Shown here one piece after another: positions 1 to 7,038 of a stretch of 34,204 nt of DNA. A program made the translations under genes and the position numbers. This DNA is from Mycobacterium asiaticum (GTDB taxonomy: Bacteria > Actinomycetota > Actinomycetes > Mycobacteriales > Mycobacteriaceae), in the NCBI RefSeq assembly GCF_001673635.1, contig NZ_LZMH01000011.1, positions 1 to 34,204 on the forward strand. Direction: 5' to 3'. Position 1 is the stretch's first letter; every line of letters begins with the position of its first letter. The notes under the pieces were generated by a model. That model ran no database searches, was not told where the DNA came from, and saw only the letters and a program-made list of their open reading frames with translations.

Positions 1-30
1 CTGTCGCCGGCGGGCGACCGCTGGCTGTAG
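1..30 (+). CDS. C-terminal tail of an unidentified gene (partial)
   Basis: The first ten codons read LSPAGDRWL followed by TAG, and a strong GC hairpin with a T-run follows at once, so this is plausibly the end of a chromosomal gene just outside the element. The fragment is too short to identify. Frame and reality are inferred only from the terminator placement. Confidence 0.25.
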   Translation: MSPAGDRWL

Positions 31-48
31 CCCCGGCGCACACCCGCA

Positions 49-82
49 AACCCCCCCCCCCCGCCGGGGGGGGGGGGGCTTT
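49..82 (+). terminator. Rho-independent-type terminator of C-run/G-run hairpin
   Basis: A run of 12 C is followed by GCC and a run of 13 G, then CTTT. The arms pair perfectly around a very small loop and end in a short T-run, the usual form of a mycobacterial intrinsic terminator. It lies 18 bp after the TAG at 28-30. The run lengths are homopolymers and may be miscounted by sequencing. Confidence 0.6.
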
Positions 83-103
83 CGCGTCTGCTCGCGCCAG
101 GAA

Positions 104-128
104 AGGCTCCCCCGGAAGGACTCGAACC
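104..128. repeat. attL: left copy of the 25-bp tRNA-Asn core
   Basis: These 25 bases are identical to 16411-16435, where they form the 3' end of the tRNA-Asn gene (T-loop to discriminator base). Here the sequence beyond 128 diverges and cannot form a T-stem, so only the duplicated 3' tRNA end is present. This is the standard mark of integration at a tRNA 3' end by a tyrosine integrase. The gene for that integrase starts 166 bp further right. Confidence 0.9.
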
Positions 129-247
129 ACCTGGACCGACCATCCAGAGCAATGCCCCTATCTGGTAGCAAGCCACTAGACTGGCTGCTAGGCGGCTATA
201 AAGCCTTCCGGCATATGTGAGATTCTGTTAGGTTCTGTCCGGTTGTT

Positions 248-267
248 TATAGCCCATTTATTGCCCG
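248..267 (+). repeat. Left copy of a 20-bp repeat near both element ends
   Basis: The pattern TATRGCCCAYTTATTGCCCG occurs here and at 16366-16385 in the same orientation with two mismatches. This copy lies 120 bp inside attL and just upstream of the integrase start; the other lies 26 bp inside attR. The positions suit arm-type integrase or excisionase binding sites. That role is inference. Confidence 0.5.
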
Positions 268-293
268 GAACTAGCCCGCAGGAGAGCGCCGAG

Positions 294-1469
294 ATGGTCC
301 AGACGCGCAAGCCAAAGACGACTACCGCGCCGCGCACCCGGCGGTCGTTCGGGCGACTCCGTAAACGGGCCTCTGGACGCTGGCAGGCGAGCTACCTCCA
401 CCACGGCCAACTTCATTACGCCCCCGCCACTTTCCCCTCTAAAGACTCCGGTATCGCGTGGCTGGATGCTGAGCGGAAATCGATCGACAACGATAACTGG
501 GCGCCGCCCGCGAGTCGTGCCAATAAGGCAACAGCCAAGGCGCTGACTCTGCGCGAATACGCGGAGCGTTGGCTGGCGCAGCGCCCGTTGGTGTCGGGTA
601 CACACCGCAACTACGAACAGGCGCTCCGGCTGCACATCCTGCCGGCGCTGGGCGATAGGGCACTCGCCTCGATCACGGCCGAGGACGTGCGGGCCTGGTT
701 CACCGACATGGGCAGCGACCAGGAGACGCGACGTGCTCGCGCCTACGGGGTGCTGACGGCGATTTTCAACACCGCAGTGGATGACGGCCTGATCGACCGC
801 TCCCCCGCCCGCGTCAAGGGCGGCACAGCCGTCAAGCAGACTAAACGCTCAGTGGTGCTGCTGGAACCGGCAGAGCTGGCGATTTTGGCCGACAAGATGC
901 CTGAGTACCTTCGGCTGAGCGTCTTGCTGGCCGGTTGGTGCGGGCTGCGGCGAGGCGAGGTGTTCGCCCTAACGCGCGCCGATGTAGCCGCCGATGGCTC
1001 TACGGTCAGGATTAATAAGGCAGTCAACGCGTATGGGTCGAACATCGTTGTTGGGCCGACCAAGACAGCCGGGTCCAACCGGATGGTGACGGTGCCGCCG
1101 CACGTCCGGCCAGCGATTCTGGCGCACCTCCAAGAGCACGTGGGAAAGCCCAAGACCGCACTGCTATTCACCGACCCCGAGCGCGGCGGGCACATCAGCG
1201 AAGGCCGCTACCGCCCACATTTCTTCGCTGCCCGCGCAGCCATCGATAAAGACGAATTGCACTTCCACGATTTGCGGCACTTCGGCGGCACGATGGCTGC
1301 CTACACCGGAGCCACGCTGCGCGAAATTCAGGCCCGACTTGGCCACACGACGGTCAGTGCAGCGATGAGGTATCAGGCCGTTGCCAAGAGCCGCGAAGAT
1401 GAGATGGCCGACCGATTGTCGGCACTGGCCAATCCGGTGAGCAGTAACCCGCAAAAGTCGGGTAACTAA
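294..1469 (+). CDS. int: Tyrosine recombinase (phage-type integrase)
   Basis: Integrates and excises the element at the tRNA-Asn 3' end. The 391-residue protein has the usual plan: a basic arm-binding N-terminus (about 1-80), a core-binding SAM-like domain beginning near LTLREYAERWL, and the C-terminal catalytic domain. Catalytic residues are visible: Arg in CGLRRGEV (about 219), Lys in GPTKTAG (about 257), HDLR (His 325, Arg 328), His in LGHTT (351) and Tyr in MRYQ (360). I chose ATG 294 because AGGAGAG stands 7 bp before it; an in-frame TTG at 243 lacks a ribosome site. The gene is the one closest to attL, the normal place for an integrase. The complete motif set suggests an active enzyme. 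Confidence 0.95.
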   Translation: MVQTRKPKTTTAPRTRRSFGRLRKRASGRWQASYLHHGQLHYAPATFPSKDSGIAWLDAERKSIDNDNWAPPASRANKATAKALTLREYAERWLAQRPLVSGTHRNYEQALRLHILPALGDRALASITAEDVRAWFTDMGSDQETRRARAYGVLTAIFNTAVDDGLIDRSPARVKGGTAVKQTKRSVVLLEPAELAILADKMPEYLRLSVLLAGWCGLRRGEVFALTRADVAADGSTVRINKAVNAYGSNIVVGPTKTAGSNRMVTVPPHVRPAILAHLQEHVGKPKTALLFTDPERGGHISEGRYRPHFFAARAAIDKDELHFHDLRHFGGTMAAYTGATLREIQARLGHTTVSAAMRYQAVAKSREDEMADRLSALANPVSSNPQKSGN

Positions 1470-1613
1470 GCGACACAACATAATCCGTGCGTACATAGTC
1501 GTGGACAGCCGCGCGATTCTGCGTGTATTCTGACGCAAGGTAACCGCCCCCCGGCCTACACCTCACTCTCAGCCTCACTCCATTCTCAGCAGCAACGGGG
1601 AGACCAACCCGCT

Positions 1614-1865
1614 ATGCGCATTGGAGACCGAGTGAGCGCCGACAACCAACTTGCCCCATCAGTCCGTCAGAAATACGGTCAGATTCGAGCTGCTGAAAAC
1701 TACACCGGCCTGAGCAGGCACACCCTGCGCGCCAAGGTTGCCAGCGGCGAGCTTCCCGCATACCGAGTAAGCGACAAGCCGGGCAGCGCGTATCTATTCA
1801 AATTCAGCGATTTGGATGCGTTGATGAAACCGGTTGTACCGGTTGAGATTCAAGCGTCGAGATAG
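1614..1865 (+). CDS. Excisionase-like MerR/HTH_17 DNA-binding protein
   Basis: A small protein (83 residues, or 77 from GTG 1632, which has GGAG 5 bp upstream). The core IRAAENYTGLSRHTLRAKVASG, split by the turn after TGLS, followed by ELPAYRV and a terminal DLDALM segment, is the winged-helix excisionase pattern of the HTH_17 family. It sits between the integrase and the replication ATPase, the usual position for the recombination directionality factor of an actinobacterial element. It probably promotes excision and may also act as a regulator. The start codon is uncertain. Confidence 0.75.
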   Translation: MRIGDRVSADNQLAPSVRQKYGQIRAAENYTGLSRHTLRAKVASGELPAYRVSDKPGSAYLFKFSDLDALMKPVVPVEIQASR

Positions 1866-1908
1866 AGCGCGTGCGTCAAACAATATCGCGCGCAACTCCG
1901 TCAATGCA

Positions 1909-1965
1909 GTGGTGCCGCACCAGCCGCGTGTCTCGCCTCGACGCGATGTGCCGGTGCGGCACCAC
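1909..1965. promoter_or_regulatory. Paired palindromic operators upstream of the ATPase gene
   Basis: GTGGTGCCGCACC at 1909-1921 and its exact reverse complement at 1953-1965 form a 13-bp perfect inverted repeat with a 31-bp spacer. Each arm is itself an 11-bp near-palindrome (GGTGC-S-GCACC), and the two centres are 42 bp apart, about four helical turns. The pair lies 34 bp before the ATG of the ATPase gene. It could be two repressor sites that loop, or a stem-loop in the leader transcript. Function is inferred. Confidence 0.6.
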
Positions 1966-1998
1966 CTTACGACTCCCCATCGCCACGAAGTAGGAGAC

Positions 1999-3708
1999 AT
2001 GACCGAGAATACCGCCCCCGGCGGCACCGACACCGCCGACGCCGAGGCCGACGACCTCGCCTTGGTGGTGCCCGCCCGCGTCGCCGCCGAGGTACTGTGC
2101 GAGGACAAGCTGTCGCCGCGCGTCCGGCGCGCACTGGGCCAGAAGTCCCTCTATGTCAATGTGGACGACCTGGTGACCTTGGGGCTGCTATCCGAGGACC
2201 GGCGTCCGACCGTCGATGAGGCCGACAGCGCGTGCCAGCGCATCCTCCACAGGGGCCTCGATCTGTACGCCAAAGCGATGTCGTTGGACACATTGCGCGG
2301 CATCGTTTCTGGTTACGATCCGAGCCGCCAGGTCGCGCTTGCCACGCTGGCATCGGTCGCCGAGGGCGGCAGCGAATACGCCGCGCTGGCGGTGAAGAAG
2401 CTGCGGGACCGCAACACCGTCGGCCGTGCCGAGCGACGGCGGGCAGCATTGGCGCTATCGCTGACCGTCGCCCAGTTGTTGGACCTCGGCGCGACCGACG
2501 CCGATGCGCGCGCGCTTCCGACCGCCGACGAGAAGTCACAGGCGGCCTCGGTGCGCATCATCGAGAACTGGAACGAGGCTGACCGCACCGAGGCGCGTCG
2601 GCCCGCACAGCCCACCGCCGCCATCACGCTCACCAAAGTGTCGAAAGTGGTTCGCCGTCACGCTGATTGGCTGTGGAGCACCGAGGGTCTGGACCCACAC
2701 CAGCACGGCGTCGCGGCGGCGATGATCCCAATGCACGGACTGACTACCATCGCGGGGCGCGAGCAGGCGGCGAAGTCCACGTTCTGCTGGTGGCTGGCCG
2801 CGCAGGTCACCCACGGTTCGCTACCAGGCCACTACGAAGGCCAGCCGCGCGATGTGGTCATCATGGCCAGCGAGGATTCGGAGACGAAGATTCGGCGACG
2901 GTTGGAGGCGGCGGGTGCGGACCTCGACCGGGTGTACCTGCCGACCAAGATGACCGTCGACGGCATCGTGCTGCCCATCTCCATCCGCGACGACCTCGAC
3001 ACCATCACCGCGCTGCTGACCGGCATCGAGCCGGGTCTGGTGACCTTCGACCCCATCAAGGATTTTCTCGGCGACGGCATCAACACCGACCGCGAGGACG
3101 AGGTGCGGCCTGTACTCACACCGCTACTCAAACTGACCGAGGACTGCGGCACGGCGGTCGTCGGATTGCACCACCTGAACAAGTCGCTCAAGGGCGACTT
3201 CCTCACCCGCCTCACCGGGTCGGGGGCGTTCAAGAACGTATCCAGGTCGGTCATCGGCATCGCGCACGAACTGTCCACCGACCGGCGGCTGGTCCAGTTG
3301 ATGAAGTCGAACGACGGCGAGCTGGCCCGTGCGGCGTTCCAGGCACGGGTTATCGGCGTGGACGTCACTATCGACGGGCGCACCGAGAAGGTTGGCAGGT
3401 GGGTCATGGACGGCGTCAGCCTGTCCGACCTTGACACCGTGCTCGCGGCTAGGGAGCAGGGCGGGCGCGGCGGCGCGGCCGGCGAACGCGCCAAGGACGC
3501 GCTGGCCAAGTACCTCGGCGACGGGCAGAAGCCGTCCGACGAGGTGCGGCAGGCGGTGGCGTCGCAACTGAACGTGTCCGAGGAGACGGTCAAACGGGCG
3601 TTCCGTGAGTTGGGCGGGAAGTCCGCGCGCACCAAGGAAAAGCCATCGCGGACATTGTGGTCGCTGCCAACCGACGCCGACGACGCGGACGGCGACCAGG
3701 GCGATTGA
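1999..3708 (+). CDS. RepA/AAA_25-type RecA-fold ATPase, putative replication helicase
   Basis: A protein of 569 residues. The N-terminal 220 residues are unassigned. A RecA-like ATPase domain then begins around 245 with TTIAGREQAAKSTFCWW as the P-loop. It continues with VVIMASEDSETKIRRRL, a Walker B-like LVTFDPIKDF (about 346) and GLHHLNKS, the arrangement of phage and plasmid RepA-like helicases. The C-terminus carries a helix-turn-helix (VASQLNVSEETVKRAFREL). The P-loop is odd because the last glycine of GxxxxGK[ST] is Ala. ATG 1999 has AGGAG 4 bp upstream; the reading frame is open further left but has no better start. Two palindromic sites precede it and a repeat cluster follows, which fits a replication initiator module. 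The replication role is inferred. Confidence 0.75.
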   Translation: MTENTAPGGTDTADAEADDLALVVPARVAAEVLCEDKLSPRVRRALGQKSLYVNVDDLVTLGLLSEDRRPTVDEADSACQRILHRGLDLYAKAMSLDTLRGIVSGYDPSRQVALATLASVAEGGSEYAALAVKKLRDRNTVGRAERRRAALALSLTVAQLLDLGATDADARALPTADEKSQAASVRIIENWNEADRTEARRPAQPTAAITLTKVSKVVRRHADWLWSTEGLDPHQHGVAAAMIPMHGLTTIAGREQAAKSTFCWWLAAQVTHGSLPGHYEGQPRDVVIMASEDSETKIRRRLEAAGADLDRVYLPTKMTVDGIVLPISIRDDLDTITALLTGIEPGLVTFDPIKDFLGDGINTDREDEVRPVLTPLLKLTEDCGTAVVGLHHLNKSLKGDFLTRLTGSGAFKNVSRSVIGIAHELSTDRRLVQLMKSNDGELARAAFQARVIGVDVTIDGRTEKVGRWVMDGVSLSDLDTVLAAREQGGRGGAAGERAKDALAKYLGDGQKPSDEVRQAVASQLNVSEETVKRAFRELGGKSARTKEKPSRTLWSLPTDADDADGDQGD

Positions 3709-3745
3709 GCCGCCGCATCCCGTTCGCGGGGGTGTGCGCGCCGTT

Positions 3746-3917
3746 TTGACCCAACTAGGCCGTCTCGCCGTATCGTCGCAGGTCACCGCCGCTTTCCTAC
3801 TTGGGTCAAGCGTTGACCCAGCTAGCCCAGTTGGGTCACATCTTGACCTAACTAGGCGCACCCCCTCTGACCTGCACAAATAGGTTGGTATTGAACGTAT
3901 TCTCCTAGTTGGGTCGA
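3746..3917. repeat. Cluster of six 14-bp iteron-like repeats in alternating orientation
   Basis: The consensus is TTGACCCAACTAGG. Plus-strand copies lie at 3746-3759, 3813-3826 and 3843-3856; minus-strand copies lie at 3796-3809, 3826-3839 and 3904-3917. Each differs from the consensus at 0-2 positions. Orientation strictly alternates (+ - + - + -), and the start-to-start distances 50, 17, 13, 17 and 61 are nearly symmetric around the middle pair. The cluster fills the only long non-coding stretch in the left part of the element (3709-4134), directly after the ATPase gene. It is a good candidate replication origin, partition site or multi-site operator. I see nothing else in the gap. Confidence 0.75.
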
Positions 3918-4134
3918 GAGGTCGCGCGCACCCCTGCGTAACGCCTGCGACGGCGGCGGTGGACCGGGCAGCGGCGGCTGCGGAGCGGTGGCATCGCGGG
4001 CGGGCGGTGGCGGTGGATACCAACCCCAAGGCACACCCGAGCGGGCGGCGGAACGCGAATCAGCAACAGCCGCAACCGAGTTGCCCGTAAAACTCGGCAT
4101 TCTTGATTGCACCCCATCAGGACACAATCAGGAC

Positions 4135-4626
4135 ATGGCACCGACGATGAACCGGCAAGACAGCCGGGCACGCGCCGAGGAAGCGTTCCGGCTGCGGGCG
4201 GTGGGGCGCACGTGGGCCGAGGTCGCGAACGCGCTCGGGTACCGAGGTCGTCAGTCGGCGCAAGACGCGGTGCGTCGGCTGATGGACCGCACGCCTGCCG
4301 AGACGCCCGGCCAGGCACGGGCCAAGGCGGACGAGACTTTGCGCATCACGCAGTCGGTCCTGTTCGGCCGGCTGGCGGCGGCGGCCAAGCGCGGCGACGA
4401 CGACGCCATCACCGGAATGGCCAAGGAAATCAGGGCCACCGTCGCCGAACGGTCCAAGCTGGCGGGTGCCTACCCCGCACAGCGCACCGAGGTCGAGGTG
4501 ACCGTCAGCGCCGACCCTGCGGCCGTGATCGCCGACGCTGAACGCCAGCTACTGGCCCTGATCGCCGAACGGCAGCAACCGCTGCCCGTTGCACCGATAC
4601 TCGACGCGGAGGTAGTCGAACCATGA
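4135..4626 (+). CDS. HTH protein, possible small terminase subunit
   Basis: A protein of 163 residues. An N-terminal helix-turn-helix (RAVGRTWAEVANALGYRG, about 20-37) is followed by a long helical region (AKADETLRITQSVLFGRLAAAAK...AITGMAKEI) and a variable tail. This layout is common among actinophage TerS-like proteins, which bind the packaging site and hand DNA to the large terminase. The large terminase gene lies 7.8 kb away, so a regulatory or replication role next to the repeat cluster is equally possible. Start ATG 4135 is preceded by a weak AGGA; the frame is open upstream to 3988 but that part is compositionally unlike a protein. The end overlaps the next gene by ATGA. Confidence 0.5.
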   Translation: MAPTMNRQDSRARAEEAFRLRAVGRTWAEVANALGYRGRQSAQDAVRRLMDRTPAETPGQARAKADETLRITQSVLFGRLAAAAKRGDDDAITGMAKEIRATVAERSKLAGAYPAQRTEVEVTVSADPAAVIADAERQLLALIAERQQPLPVAPILDAEVVEP

Positions 4627-5114
4627 GCACCCTCACCAATAGCCAGGCCGAAGTCGTAACGGCGGCGATGTCGGTTGCCAAGGATGCCGCCGAGGGCCGG
4701 CTAGCGCCGTCCGACCTGGAACATCAGGCCCTGGCCGAGCTGCGGCAGCTGTTCGCCACCGTGGTCGGCGAAGGTGATCCGGCCTGGGCGCTGCACTGTG
4801 ATGTCGCCCGTCAAGTACTCGCGCTCAGCGGCATACCCGCCGATGAGCTGTCCGAATGGCTGGCCGTCGAACGTCAACGGGCCGGTGACTCCCCGCCCGC
4901 GTCCGAGGCTGCCGAGACCATGCCGGAGCCGGTGCAGCTCGCCAGCGTGGCGCACAGACCCGAAGCGGTGGCCGCCGACGCCGGTCCTGAGCCGGCTGCC
5001 GAGGTCGCGCCGGAGCCGGTGGCCGACACAAAGTTCGACAACGGCCCGCAAACAGCGCGCCCCGAACGATACGACCCGTTACGCGGTTGGGACGCTGGCG
5101 GCAGCCGCCGGTAG
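4623..5114 (+). CDS. Hypothetical protein with disordered acidic tail
   Basis: A protein of 163 residues whose ATG overlaps the preceding stop, so the two genes are translationally coupled. The first 90 residues look helical (SDLEHQALAELRQLFATVV). The rest is low-complexity, rich in Ala, Pro and Glu with repeated PEPV and PEPA, and is probably disordered. I do not recognise the family. Coupling to the HTH/TerS-like gene suggests a partner in packaging or DNA handling. Confidence 0.6.
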   Translation: MSTLTNSQAEVVTAAMSVAKDAAEGRLAPSDLEHQALAELRQLFATVVGEGDPAWALHCDVARQVLALSGIPADELSEWLAVERQRAGDSPPASEAAETMPEPVQLASVAHRPEAVAADAGPEPAAEVAPEPVADTKFDNGPQTARPERYDPLRGWDAGGSRR

Positions 5115-5166
5115 CCGTCTATCTGGGCTAGAGCCGTGTGAGACAGCTCCGCCCATCGCATATGCC

Positions 5167-5232
5167 GTCTAAGTAGGGTGGGTTGCGCTTTGATAGACAT
5201 TCGTCTAAGTTGAATCTAGAAGTCACTTAGAC
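5167..5232. promoter_or_regulatory. res-like recombination site / promoter of the serine recombinase
   Basis: GTCTAAGT occurs at 5167-5174 and 5203-5210, and its exact inverse ACTTAGAC at 5225-5232. The last two delimit a 30-bp dyad with TCTAGA near its centre. A weaker dyad runs from 5167 to ATAGAC at 5193-5198. Two spaced dyads just before a resolvase-family gene are the usual arrangement of a res site, which also serves as autoregulatory operator. A possible promoter (TTGCGC at 5184, 17-bp spacer, TAAGTT) overlaps it. Confidence 0.55.
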
Positions 5233-5248
5233 ACCCGAGGGAGCGCAC

Positions 5249-6073
5249 ATGAGCAAGGGCCAGACTGTCGGTTACGTGCGGGTTAGCACCGCCGACCAGA
5301 ATATTGAACGTCAACTCGACGGGCTTCAAATCGACAAGACTTTCACAGATCATGCCAGCGGCAAGGACACCGACCGGCCCGCGCTGACCGAGTGCCTCGG
5401 CTACGTGCGAGAGGGCGACGAATTGGTGGTCCACAGCATGGACCGGCTCGCTCGGTCGCTGGTGGACCTGCGCCGTACCGTTGATGACCTGACCGGGCGC
5501 GGCGTCTCCGTGCGTTTCGTCAAGGAGGGGCTGACCTTCACCCGCGACTCCTCCGACCCGTGCGCCGTTCTGATGCTGTCGGTGATGGGCGCGGTGGCCG
5601 AATTCGAGCGCGCGTTGCTGCTGGAACGTCAGCGTGAGGGCATCGCCATCGCCAAGACCAAGGGCGTCTACAAAGGCCGGGTGCCGTCACTGGACGACGA
5701 GAAGGCCAAGGCGCTGGACCTCCGCATGGCCGAAGGGGAGTCTGCCTCCGCGCTGGCCCGTGAGTACGGCGTCAGCCGGGCGACTGTTTACAACACCCGC
5801 TGGACAGAGGCCGATATTACTGCGGTAGACGACCTCTACCGGAAGCACGGAAAGAAGATGATCGCCGAGACGCACCCCGATATAGACGCCCTGGCGGAGC
5901 AACTCGGGCGCTCACCATCGGCGGTATACATGCGGATGGTTCAGCTCGATTACGCACACCAGGAGCCGGGCGTGTACCCCGGCGTTGTCTGGCACTGGAC
6001 CAAGCTGGACCGCAAGGTGGCCGACCGCCCCGATGCTCCTGAGCCGACTTGCGCGGGATCGGTCGAGCGATGA
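5249..6073 (+). CDS. Serine recombinase (resolvase/invertase) with a fused C-terminal Myb/SANT-like domain
   Basis: A protein of 274 residues; ordinary Hin/Tn3-type enzymes have about 185. Residues 1-140 form the catalytic domain: VGYVRVSTADQ with the nucleophile Ser at about 14, then HSMDRLARSLVDLRR and AVAEFERALLLERQREGIA. A resolvase HTH follows (SASALAREYGVSRATVYN, about 168-185). The remaining 85 residues, starting WTEADITAVDDLYRKHGKK and ending LDRKVADR, are an extra module homologous to the whole protein of the next gene. ATG 5249 has GAGGGAG 6 bp upstream. A res-like site lies immediately before the gene. The enzyme may resolve element multimers or invert a segment; the extra domain may add DNA specificity. 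Confidence 0.9.
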   Translation: MSKGQTVGYVRVSTADQNIERQLDGLQIDKTFTDHASGKDTDRPALTECLGYVREGDELVVHSMDRLARSLVDLRRTVDDLTGRGVSVRFVKEGLTFTRDSSDPCAVLMLSVMGAVAEFERALLLERQREGIAIAKTKGVYKGRVPSLDDEKAKALDLRMAEGESASALAREYGVSRATVYNTRWTEADITAVDDLYRKHGKKMIAETHPDIDALAEQLGRSPSAVYMRMVQLDYAHQEPGVYPGVVWHWTKLDRKVADRPDAPEPTCAGSVER

Positions 6074-6306
6074 GCCGCCAGTCCTGGACCGAGCCCCACG
6101 TCACTGCTTTGGACGCTATTTATCGCGAGCACGGCAAGCTCGGGGCCAACCACCCCGAGGTGCAGGCCCTAGCCCGTCGCCAGGGGCGCACCGCCACAGC
6201 GGTTGCTGCGCGGCTCAGCAACCTGCACGGCGCGCATACCGAGCGGGGCTGGCCCGGTATCCGCTGGCACTTCACCCGGCTCGACCGCAAGGTTGCCGAC
6301 CGATGA
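6070..6306 (+). CDS. Small Myb/SANT-like HTH protein, free copy of the recombinase C-terminal domain
   Basis: A 78-residue protein overlapping the recombinase stop by ATGA. Aligned with the recombinase tail it shares about half its residues, including the first W-T-E, YR-HGK, HP, ALA, GR, AV, PG--WH-T and the terminal LDRKVADR. The pattern W...L..Y...ALA...GR...AV..RL..L resembles Myb/SANT or GcrA-like DNA-binding helices; that label is inference. A tandem fused and free copy points to duplication, perhaps so that the free copy competes or cooperates with the recombinase on DNA. Confidence 0.75.
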   Translation: MSRQSWTEPHVTALDAIYREHGKLGANHPEVQALARRQGRTATAVAARLSNLHGAHTERGWPGIRWHFTRLDRKVADR

Positions 6307-6450
6307 TCCCCGCCAACCTGGTCGAACAGCTGTCCACCGCTCTGGCGCGGTGGGACGGGCGTGGCTTCACCGAGGACGACATGCTGCAGGCCGGCCAAGG
6401 AACTCGCCAGCGCCGCGATGGCGGTGCTGACTTGGGACGCTCAACAGTGA
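6303..6450 (+). pseudogene. Small hypothetical gene with an apparent +1 frameshift
   Basis: Starts at ATG 6303 overlapping the previous stop (ATGA) and reads MIPANLVEQLSTALARW...DDMLQA. After GCC at about 6390 the same frame becomes Arg/Gly-rich (GQGTRQRRDGG) with poor third-position GC. Skipping one G in the GCCGGCC at 6388-6394 restores a helical continuation, AKELASAAMAVLTWDAQQ, ending at TGA 6448-6450. That TGA overlaps GTG 6447 of the next gene, as elsewhere in this operon. So this was probably a 48-residue gene. The extra base is either a mutation or a sequencing error. Read literally, 6303-6740 is one 145-residue fusion. Confidence 0.55.
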
Positions 6451-6740
6451 CCGGCATCGACGGCATCGAATGGACCGGCGATAGCGTCCGGTCGGACATC
6501 GCCGGCGACCCCGATGCCTGGCTCCTCGCGGTTGGCTTTCTGGGCAGCGTTCCCGTTGTCACAGCCGAGGCGTTCCGCCACTACGTCGAACACTGGATGA
6601 TGGGGCCTGGCACGGTAATCGAGGGCGACGGCGCGCTAGTCCACGATTCTTATACCGAGCGGTTCGTGTTTCCCGCTGTCGGTATGGTCGGCGGCGTCGC
6701 CGTCTACGCGATTGAGGGGTATGGACATTTCCAGCGCTGA
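6447..6740 (+). CDS. Hypothetical protein
   Basis: A 97-residue protein from GTG 6447, which overlaps the TGA of the restored upstream gene (GTGA). It contains DIAGDPDAWLLAVGFLGSVPVVTAEAFRHYV and a glycine-rich C-terminus; I do not recognise the family. As the sequence stands it is fused in frame to the gene before it through the suspected insertion. It belongs to the run of overlapping genes behind the serine recombinase. Confidence 0.5.
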   Translation: MTGIDGIEWTGDSVRSDIAGDPDAWLLAVGFLGSVPVVTAEAFRHYVEHWMMGPGTVIEGDGALVHDSYTERFVFPAVGMVGGVAVYAIEGYGHFQR

Positions 6741-7038
6741 CGTGCCGGACAAGCGCCGCGAGCAGGTGGCGCTAGCCGATGATGACCCTAGGCACGGCAC
6801 GGCCAACGGCTACGGAAATCACGGTTGCCGCTGCGATAGTTGCCGCACGGCTAACGCCGCGACGCCCCGCGCCTACCTCGCCAGGGTCCGCGCCGAGGGA
6901 CGCGTGCTTGGCGAGCACGGGTCCGAGGTCGCTTACGACAGTGGATGCCGATGTACCGAGTGCCGCGAGCGGCATAACGAGCGGTGGCGTATTCGCGAGC
7001 AGGCGCGGCGAGCGGCGCGGTCGGACGGTCAGACCTGA
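6721..7038 (+). CDS. Small protein with two HGxx...GCRCxxCR zinc-knuckle repeats
   Basis: A 105-residue protein from ATG 6721, with AGGGG almost touching the start, so TTG 6712 is an alternative. Two homologous units are visible: HGTANGYGNHGCRCDSCR and, 40 residues later, HGSEVAYDSGCRCTECR. Each has three cysteines and a histidine that could bind a metal ion. Such knuckles occur in many actinophage small proteins of unknown role. The gene overlaps the end of its upstream neighbour and its stop runs 10 bp into the converging restriction gene. Confidence 0.65.
   Translation: MDISSADVPDKRREQVALADDDPRHGTANGYGNHGCRCDSCRTANAATPRAYLARVRAEGRVLGEHGSEVAYDSGCRCTECRERHNERWRIREQARRAARSDGQT

Noticed and set aside
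104..190. A second tRNA gene at the left end
   Set aside because: Only the 3' 25 bases match; the bases that should form the other half of the T-stem (GGTGG against CCTTC) do not pair and no cloverleaf follows, so it is an att remnant.
243..293. TTG 243 as integrase start
   Set aside because: It has no ribosome site and lies within the end repeat; ATG 294 has AGGAGAG at good distance.
1834..1998. N-terminal extension of the ATPase
   Set aside because: It would run through the paired operators and has no ribosome site; AGGAG precedes ATG 1999.
2667..3434. Long overlapping frame inside the ATPase gene
   Set aside because: Arg/Gly/His-rich translation typical of a shadow frame in high-GC DNA; the ATPase frame has the motifs.
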